Source: Zymomonas sp. (GTDB taxonomy: Bacteria; Pseudomonadota; Alphaproteobacteria; Sphingomonadales; Sphingomonadaceae). From it: a stretch of DNA of 9,517 nucleotides. Where the stretch lies: assembly GCF_020216885.1 (NCBI RefSeq), contig NZ_JAIWON010000132.1, forward strand, positions 1 through 9,517, in the 5' to 3' direction. This document shows positions 6,111 to 9,517 of this stretch, piece by piece (position 1 is the stretch's first letter; every line of letters starts with the position of its first letter). The notes under the pieces are model-generated. The model was not told where the DNA came from, did no database searches, and saw only the letters and a program-made list of their open reading frames with translations. The translations under genes and the position numbers were made by a program.

Positions 6111-7190
6111 TCAAATTACATTGCGTTTGGCAAGAGCAATCGCGGCTTCCTCAACAAGATTTTCGATAATAACCTGTGCCGGTTCTTCCTGTTTGACCAT
6201 GCCGACCGATTGACCCGCCATGACCGAACCATTTTCGATATCACCGTCGATCACTGCCCGTCTAAGAGAGCCAGCCCAATAATGTTCAATCATCAACTGA
6301 GCATCGGGCAAAGCCAATTCACCATCATCCAAAGCCTTGGCGACTTCCCGCTGTTTAGCGATAAAATTCTCGGTCGTTGCGTTTTTCAAGGCTCTGACCG
6401 GAATGACTGGAAGACGGGGATCAATCTGAACCGAAGTAACAGCATCTCTGGCCGCGGCACGGATAAAGGCTTGCTTGAATTTGGGATGGGCAATGGATTC
6501 AGTGGCACAGACAAAACGCGTTCCCAACTGAACACCGGCAGCCCCCATTTCGAGGAAAGCCGCGATAGATTCGCCACGTCCGATGCCACCCGCCACAAAA
6601 ATCGGCAGTTTTTCAGCCAAAGCAGGCAGAATTTCTTGTGCCAAGACAGTCGTCGTCACGGGACCGATATGACCACCGGCCTCCATGCCTTCAATGACCA
6701 AAGCGTCCACACCTGCTCGAAGCAATTTGCGCCCCAAGATCAAAGCCGGCGCAAAGCAGATAACTTTGGCACCGCCTTTTTTCAGCTTTTCAATCGCAGC
6801 AGTGGTCGGTAACCCACCGGCCAAAACGACATGGCTGACTTTCTGATTAAGGCAGACATCAATAAGCTGATCCAGCTCGGGATGCATCGTAATCAGATTT
6901 ACACCGAAAGAATGCTGTGTAAGCTGCTTGGTCGCTGTGATTTCTTCATCAAGCAGAGCCGGTGACATCGCCCCACAGGCAAGAACGCCAAAGCCACCTG
7001 CATTTGACAAAGCAGAGACGAGATGGCGTTCGCTTACCCAGCTCATTGCGCCGCCCATAATGGCATAACGACAATTCAGAAATTCTGCCCCACGGGTCAT
7101 TAGCCGATCGAGCTTTTGATGACCCTGTTCCAGAATTTTGCTGTTCGTTAAATCGGCATCATTATTTTGCTGGCTAGCGCTATGGGTCAT
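6111..7190 (-). CDS. FabK / nitronate monooxygenase-family FMN flavoprotein
   Basis: A 359-residue FMN TIM-barrel protein of the 2-nitropropane dioxygenase family. Seen motifs are IMGGAMSWVSE (44-54), SNAGGFGVL (62-70), FGVNL (95-99), EGMEAGGHIGPVTT (167-180, catalytic-type His H174), AGGIGRGE (200-207), QLGTRF (221-226) and GSVMAGQ (321-327). EGMEAGGHIG and the C-terminal DGDIENGSVMAGQ are what I recall from FabK enoyl-ACP reductase II. Classical nitronate monooxygenases tend to have GGHRG. The protein could therefore reduce enoyl-ACP, oxidise nitronates, or do something related; sequence alone does not decide. The first about 25 residues are a polar extension. Its ATG overlaps the lysC stop by 4 nt (ATGA) with GAAGAGG 7 nt upstream (7204-7198), so translation is probably coupled to lysC. 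It sits where lysC and ptsP are often direct neighbours in other alphaproteobacteria. Confidence 0.85.
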   Translation of the reverse strand: MTHSASQQNNDADLTNSKILEQGHQKLDRLMTRGAEFLNCRYAIMGGAMSWVSERHLVSALSNAGGFGVLACGAMSPALLDEEITATKQLTQHSFGVNLITMHPELDQLIDVCLNQKVSHVVLAGGLPTTAAIEKLKKGGAKVICFAPALILGRKLLRAGVDALVIEGMEAGGHIGPVTTTVLAQEILPALAEKLPIFVAGGIGRGESIAAFLEMGAAGVQLGTRFVCATESIAHPKFKQAFIRAAARDAVTSVQIDPRLPVIPVRALKNATTENFIAKQREVAKALDDGELALPDAQLMIEHYWAGSLRRAVIDGDIENGSVMAGQSVGMVKQEEPAQVIIENLVEEAAIALAKRNVI

Positions 7191-8458
7191 GCAATGGCCT
7201 CTTCAACCGGCTTGTTATCGGCATCCAAGCCATAAGCGGTATGCAACACGCGAACAGCTAATTCTGTATAAGCATCGTCGATCAGGACGCTGACTTTGAT
7301 TTCAGACGTGGTAATAGCCAGAATATTGATGCCGCGTTTTGCAAGCGCATCAAACATTGTAGCCGCCACACCCGGATGGCTGCGCATACCCACGCCAACG
7401 ATGCTGACTTTGCAGACATTGTCGTTTTTGAGGGCTTTTTGGAAACCGATCTTTTCTTTGCCTTTTTCCAAAATATCGAGCACTTGAGAAAGCTGTGCTT
7501 TAGGAACCGTGAAGGTTACATCCGTGATATGGCCTTCATAGGCGATCTGCACGATCATATCGACATGGATATTGGCATCGGCCAACAGAGAAAAGATCTG
7601 GGCTACGGCACCTGGCTTATCAGGAACCCCGGTTAAGGTTACCTTGGCTTCGGATTTGTCGTAAGCGATACCGGTAATGATCTGACGTTCCATAGTATTT
7701 TCTTTTATCTCGTCTTCCGAAACAATCAACGTGCCACCTTCGGGCGATAAATCAGGATCTCCAAAGGAGGAGAGCACCCGAAGCCGGGTTTTTGCCTTCA
7801 TTGCCAAGCCGACAGATCGCGTTTGAAGCACTTTAGCACCGACGCTAGCGAGTTCCAGCATTTCTTCATAAGTGACGCGGTCAAGACGACGGGCACGGGA
7901 GACAATGCGAGGATCGGTTGTATAAACACCGTCAACATCGGTATAGATATCGCAACGGTCAGCATCCAAAGCCGCCGCCAACGCCACAGCCGAGGTGTCA
8001 GAGCCGCCACGACCAAGCGTGGTTACCCGACCTTCGTCGCTGACCCCTTGGAAACCGGCAATAACCGCGACTTCTTTGGAACTCATGGCTTTAATCAGCC
8101 GTTCAGTCTCTATCGATTCAATCCGGCTATTGGCGTAAGCATCGGTGGTGTGAATCGGAATTTGCCAACCGAACCAGCTACGGGCTTTCACACCCATCGA
8201 CTTTAAGACAATGGCTAAAAGACCACTGGTCACCTGTTCACCGGAAGAGACGACAGCGTCATATTCCGCAGGATCATAAAGGGGAGCCGCTTCACGACAA
8301 AAGCCTACCAGACGATCAGTTTCGCCCGACATAGCGGAGACGACGACGGCAACTTCGTTACCGTCTTCTACTTCTTTTTGGACACGACGGGCGACGTTCC
8401 GGATTCTTTCCAATCCTGCAACCGACGTGCCACCAAACTTCATTACGATACGGGCCAT
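7187..8458 (-). CDS. lysC: Aspartate kinase with two ACT domains
   Basis: A 423-residue monofunctional aspartokinase catalysing ATP-dependent phosphorylation of aspartate, the first step to lysine, threonine, methionine and diaminopimelate. The kinase domain has KFGGTS (7-12), SSGEQV (71-76), TLGRGGSDTSA (147-157) and TDVDGVYTTDPR (173-184). Two ACT domains follow at about 262-335 (TLTGVPDKPGAVAQIF) and 347-415 (VSIVGVGMRSHPGVA), the usual site of feedback inhibition by lysine and/or threonine. There is no homoserine dehydrogenase domain. M256 (position 7693), just before ITGIAYDKSEAKVTL, lies where Gram-positive homologues start a separate beta subunit, but its upstream sequence is only weakly purine-rich. 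It is the first gene of the operon lysC, flavoprotein, ptsP. A TATAAT at 8479-8474 (minus strand) is so close to the ATG that the mRNA leader would be under 10-12 nt. Confidence 0.97.
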   Translation of the reverse strand: MARIVMKFGGTSVAGLERIRNVARRVQKEVEDGNEVAVVVSAMSGETDRLVGFCREAAPLYDPAEYDAVVSSGEQVTSGLLAIVLKSMGVKARSWFGWQIPIHTTDAYANSRIESIETERLIKAMSSKEVAVIAGFQGVSDEGRVTTLGRGGSDTSAVALAAALDADRCDIYTDVDGVYTTDPRIVSRARRLDRVTYEEMLELASVGAKVLQTRSVGLAMKAKTRLRVLSSFGDPDLSPEGGTLIVSEDEIKENTMERQIITGIAYDKSEAKVTLTGVPDKPGAVAQIFSLLADANIHVDMIVQIAYEGHITDVTFTVPKAQLSQVLDILEKGKEKIGFQKALKNDNVCKVSIVGVGMRSHPGVAATMFDALAKRGINILAITTSEIKVSVLIDDAYTELAVRVLHTAYGLDADNKPVEEAIA

Positions 8459-8531
8459 AAAGAAACGCTCAAAATTATAGCAGAAAACCAGCTTTGCAGA
8501 CGCAAAGGCGATTTTGTAGGGATGTATTATA
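8459..8531. promoter_or_regulatory. Divergent lysC / ubiG promoter region with a dyad
   Basis: These 73 bp must drive both genes. For lysC a perfect TATAAT lies at 8479-8474 on the minus strand; the best -35 I see is TTGCGT (8505-8500), whose 20-nt spacer is long. A perfect 16-bp dyad, CTTTGC-AGAC-GCAAAG, spans 8492-8507. It overlaps that -35 and would sit in or near the start of the ubiG transcript. It could be an operator shared by both directions or an RNA hairpin. For ubiG no clear promoter is seen; AGGGA at 8518-8522, 9 nt before the ATG, is its likely ribosome binding site. Confidence 0.5.
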
Positions 8532-9323
8532 ATGAAAGCAAGCGCTGCTTCACATTCATTGTCAACGGCAGAGAAGACTTCTGATAAAAAAAATGATCAG
8601 ACTTCTTCGACAATTGACCATCATCAAGCTCTTCATTTTGGAAAAATGGCAAAGGATTGGTGGAATCCTTTTGGTAGCTCGGCGATGCTGCATCGCATGA
8701 ATCCGGTAAGATTATCCTATATTCGGCAGGCTATTGATCAATATTTTGTCTCGGCCTTTGGTAACCCCTTCCCTTTAATGGGGAAAAGCGTTCTTGATAT
8801 TGGCTGCGGTGCGGGGCTTTTGAGCGAACCTTTATGCCGGTTAGGCGGTGATGTGACCGGCGTTGATGCGGCTTTTGAAAATATTGCCGTTGCCAAAGCC
8901 CATGCCGAAGAACAACATTTGAATATCCGCTATCTGACCGGAGAGCTAGAGTCGGTCGAAGACACAAATTTCGATCTCATTACCGCTATGGAGGTTTTAG
9001 AGCATGTGGCCGATCCTGAACAGTTCATACAGGCCATAGCAGATAAGCTAGACCCAAATGGCCTTTTGATTTTATCGACTCCGAACCGCACCTTGCTTTC
9101 AAAAATGATGATTATCGGGATTGGGGAAACCTTGGGAGGTATTCCGGCGAAAACCCATGATTGGAGCCGGTTTTTAAAACCCGAAGAAACCCAACAACTG
9201 CTGGAAAAAGCGGGTCTTGTGGTGACGGATATAATCGGTATGACTTGGTCACCTTTGCATGGTTTTGCTTTGAGCGATAATAAAGCCGTCGATTATTTAA
9301 TGACTAAAAAAAAAAAAAAATAA
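8532..9323 (+). CDS. ubiG: Ubiquinone biosynthesis O-methyltransferase UbiG
   Basis: A 263-residue SAM-dependent class I methyltransferase that makes both O-methylations in ubiquinone synthesis, at the inner face of the membrane. Family marks are FGKMAKDWWNPFG (36-48), LHRMNPVRLSYI (53-64), SAM motif I VLDIGCGAGLLSEPL (87-101), GVDA (110-113), MEVLEHVADPE (153-163), STPNRT (182-187), and the membrane-contact loop through THDWSRF (208-214). The C-terminal VDYLM matches the usual VNYM end of the family. After it come T and five lysines encoded by 15 consecutive A. The N-terminus is about 25 residues longer than E. coli UbiG and polar. The ATG at 8532 has AGGGA 9 nt upstream. It is divergent from lysC, and adjacency of ubiG and lysC is a recurring alphaproteobacterial arrangement. 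Confidence 0.95.
   Translation: MKASAASHSLSTAEKTSDKKNDQTSSTIDHHQALHFGKMAKDWWNPFGSSAMLHRMNPVRLSYIRQAIDQYFVSAFGNPFPLMGKSVLDIGCGAGLLSEPLCRLGGDVTGVDAAFENIAVAKAHAEEQHLNIRYLTGELESVEDTNFDLITAMEVLEHVADPEQFIQAIADKLDPNGLLILSTPNRTLLSKMMIIGIGETLGGIPAKTHDWSRFLKPEETQQLLEKAGLVVTDIIGMTWSPLHGFALSDNKAVDYLMTKKKKK
9306..9320 (+). repeat. Run of 15 A at the 3' end of ubiG
   Basis: An uninterrupted A15 tract encodes the terminal five lysines and abuts the TAA stop. Such tracts invite replication and transcriptional slippage and also sequencing-length errors. Loss of one A opens the frame to about 19 further codons past the present stop. Gain of one A gives a short different tail of about eight residues. The catalytic domain is untouched in either case. 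Confidence 0.9.
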
Positions 9324-9365
9324 GAACGATAATAAATTTATCTTAAAATTAACCTGTCTTTTATC

Positions 9366-9384
9366 GCTGTGTTTTTAAAACAGC
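9366..9384 (+). other. Hairpin downstream of ubiG
   Basis: GCTGT-G-TTTT pairs with AAAACAGC, an 8-bp stem with one bulged G and a one-base loop as drawn, so the real loop must be larger. It lies 43 nt after the ubiG stop and 23 nt before the next ATG. No T-run follows, so it is not a standard terminator. It may contribute to the ubiG 3' end or to the leader of the next gene. Confidence 0.3.
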
Positions 9385-9407
9385 CGCAAATAATATAGAA
9401 TGTTGTT

Positions 9408-9517
9408 ATGGCTTTTGAAAAAATAAAAAAAAGAGCATCTCATTTAGCTACCTCTATTCTTTGCGGTCTGTTTTTCATGACGCAAGGAATAGCAGCCCAT
9501 GCCACGCTTTCTATGGG
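9408..9517 (+). CDS. N-terminal fragment of a secreted protein (runs off the window)
   Basis: Only 36 codons are visible, starting MAFEKIKKRASHLATS. The residues form a classical Sec signal peptide: a basic start (KIKKR, 5-9), a hydrophobic core (about 13-29, including ILCGLFFM), and a likely cut after AHA (residue 32) before TLSM. The frame is open to the window edge. No good Shine-Dalgarno is seen upstream. An AT-rich TAATATAGAAT at 9391-9401 might be a -10 element, which would imply a very short leader. A competing ATG at 9400 is in another frame and stops after eight codons. The mature protein is not visible, so no function can be given; it is expected in the periplasm or outer membrane. 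Confidence 0.65.
   Translation, partial: MAFEKIKKRASHLATSILCGLFFMTQGIAAHATLSM

Noticed and set aside
6210..6812. 200-codon plus-strand ORF inside the flavoprotein gene
   Set aside because: It is long, but antisense to well-conserved FMN-binding motifs. The translation is Ser/Asn/Arg-rich with no family resemblance.
7823..8206. 127-codon plus-strand ORF inside lysC
   Set aside because: It is opposite the aspartokinase catalytic motifs and has no coding signal of its own.
8525..8533. TATTATAAT as a -10 box for ubiG
   Set aside because: It overlaps the ATG, so the transcript would start inside the gene, and no -35 is present. The AGGGA upstream shows that the region is more likely transcribed leader.
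1..9517. CRISPR array, tRNA/rRNA genes, insertion sequences, prophage or defence island
   Set aside because: I found no spaced direct repeats, no tRNA-like cloverleaf, no transposase or integrase motifs and no terminal inverted repeats with target duplications. All long ORFs belong to metabolic, repair or regulatory families.

Overview
The window most resembles the chromosome of Zymomonas mobilis or a very close relative (Alphaproteobacteria, Sphingomonadales). The main evidence is the Tat-exported gluconolactonase at 1179-2249, which matches what I remember of the Z. mobilis gnl product in length, leader and metal-site motifs. Moderate GC in the genes, very AT-rich gaps, and the order ubiG / lysC / ptsP, which recurs in alphaproteobacteria, fit this. 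The species call is from memory of families; no search was run.

Layout. Positions 1-195 are an AT-rich non-coding lead. Positions 196-927 (+) encode a family 5-like uracil-DNA glycosylase with four cysteines for a 4Fe-4S cluster. Positions 928-1178 hold a possible 25-residue hydrophobic leader ORF among inverted repeats and a T8 run, followed by gnl (1179-2249, +). Positions 2250-2470 are full of hairpins and end in a TATAAT box ahead of a beta-lactamase-fold serine hydrolase (2471-3604, +, GTG start). Positions 3605-3805 separate this gene from a convergent operon and hold a possible 31-residue ORF and a candidate terminator.

The minus-strand operon, read from 8458 down to 3806, is lysC (aspartate kinase), a FabK/nitronate monooxygenase-type flavoprotein, and ptsP (GAF-domain Enzyme I of the nitrogen PTS). 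The first two overlap by 4 nt (ATGA), and 16 nt separate the second from ptsP. A 73-bp divergent promoter region then separates lysC from ubiG (8532-9323, +). UbiG ends in five lysines encoded by an uninterrupted run of 15 A. The window closes with the first 36 codons of a secreted protein with a clear signal peptide (9408 onward).

Function. Gnl hydrolyses glucono-delta-lactone in the periplasm, the product of glucose-fructose oxidoreductase in Zymomonas. PtsP heads a regulatory phosphorelay rather than sugar uptake. LysC starts the aspartate-family amino-acid pathway and UbiG methylates ubiquinone precursors. Most of the window is ordinary housekeeping and I see no phage, IS element, CRISPR array or defence island. 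The points most worth a second look are the leader ORF and hairpins before gnl, the FabK signature of the flavoprotein wedged between lysC and ptsP, the poly-A end of ubiG, and the small ORF at 3680-3775.
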